Below, one piece after another: positions 63,879-64,000 of a DNA stretch of 64,000 nucleotides. The translations under genes were made by a program, and so were the position numbers. The number at the start of each line of letters is the position of its first letter. Position 1 is the stretch's first letter. Origin of the DNA: Campylobacter insulaenigrae NCTC 12927 (GTDB lineage: Bacteria; Campylobacterota; Campylobacteria; Campylobacterales; Campylobacteraceae); the NCBI RefSeq assembly GCF_000816185.1, contig NZ_CP007770.1, positions 1,401,082 to 1,465,081 of the forward strand, written 5' to 3'. The notes under the pieces were generated by a model. The model was not told where the DNA came from and did not search any database. It saw nothing but the letters and a program-made list of their open reading frames with translations.

Positions 63879-64000
63879 TTTTTCACCTTTATTTCACAAC
63901 ATAGTGTGAAATTTATTTAAGTGAATAATTTTAACCAGTTTTTATAAAAATTAAGATAGAATTTTAACGATAATAATTACTACATTTTTAAGAAAATTGC
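63879..64000. other. Right-hand end, no gene seen
   Basis: Only AT-rich sequence with a RuvC ribosome site (AAAGGTGAAA on the minus strand, directly before its ATG) is visible. No feature can be supported in the last 100 bases. Confidence 0.5.

Noticed and set aside
1..64000. Poly-G phase-variation tracts
   Set aside because: The longest G runs I saw are five bases (for example in cmeB near 38609 and near 62266), too short for slippage switching.
1..64000. CRISPR arrays or insertion sequences
   Set aside because: No spaced identical repeats and no transposase frame were found.

Overview
The window is AT-rich chromosomal DNA from a Campylobacter. The CmeABC multidrug efflux pump with its CmeR-type operator, the single-domain globin Cgb, the cFbpABC iron transporter, the Pgp1 peptidoglycan carboxypeptidase, a dCACHE chemoreceptor, sigma-54 flagellar promoters and a seven-enzyme L-fucose island all point that way. 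Gene order is made of blocks that, from memory, are each collinear with C. jejuni but joined differently. I therefore infer a non-jejuni species, perhaps of the lari group; the sequence alone does not settle this. C. jejuni locus numbers quoted below are from memory.

Layout. 1-7435: typA and a truncated membrane-protein gene (minus), then a divergent flagellar hook block (small FliK-like gene, fliK, flgD, flgE) with two sigma-54 promoters. 7470-12660: SRP RNA, an HD-domain protein, and cfbpABC behind a Fur-like box. 12660-21150: cgb, an ABC exporter, and a long overlapping minus-strand operon (RqcH/NFACT protein, small acidic protein, cdsA, dxr, pgp1, tsaD, ctsG). 21190-27500: mobA, an NhaC-like antiporter, ilvD, a four-tRNA operon (Gly, Leu, Cys, Ser) and a chemoreceptor. 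27530-33870: a minus-strand run (GspS-like ATP-grasp protein, D-2-hydroxyacid dehydrogenase, YajQ, lipoprotein, AAA+ ATPase), a UPF0323-type lipoprotein, a LysE-type exporter and rpsU. 34040-41790: ccoG-cmeR-cmeABC. 41790-48860: a porin-fragment mini-gene, a HemN-like radical SAM enzyme, a methyltransferase, hemJ, lspA, glmM, a DUF945-like protein and rarA. 48900-54270: tRNA-Val, a Mop protein, then an accessory restriction-modification locus in decay. 54260-61960: a DUF417 protein and the L-fucose catabolic operon with its divergent IclR regulator. 62780-63880: a conserved hypothetical gene and ruvC.

The most notable points are: a fused restriction-methylation-specificity gene broken by exactly two in-frame nonsense codons and preceded by a frameshifted type III Mod fragment; a 63-codon mini-gene matching the N-terminus of the major outer membrane porin; a tandem paralogue of the FliK N-terminal domain; an RqcH homologue with the DR motif changed to NR; and a fucose island with an intact aldehyde dehydrogenase gene, no MFS gene between the dehydratase and FucX, and an unusual location. 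I found no CRISPR array, complete insertion sequence, prophage or long poly-G phase-variation tract.
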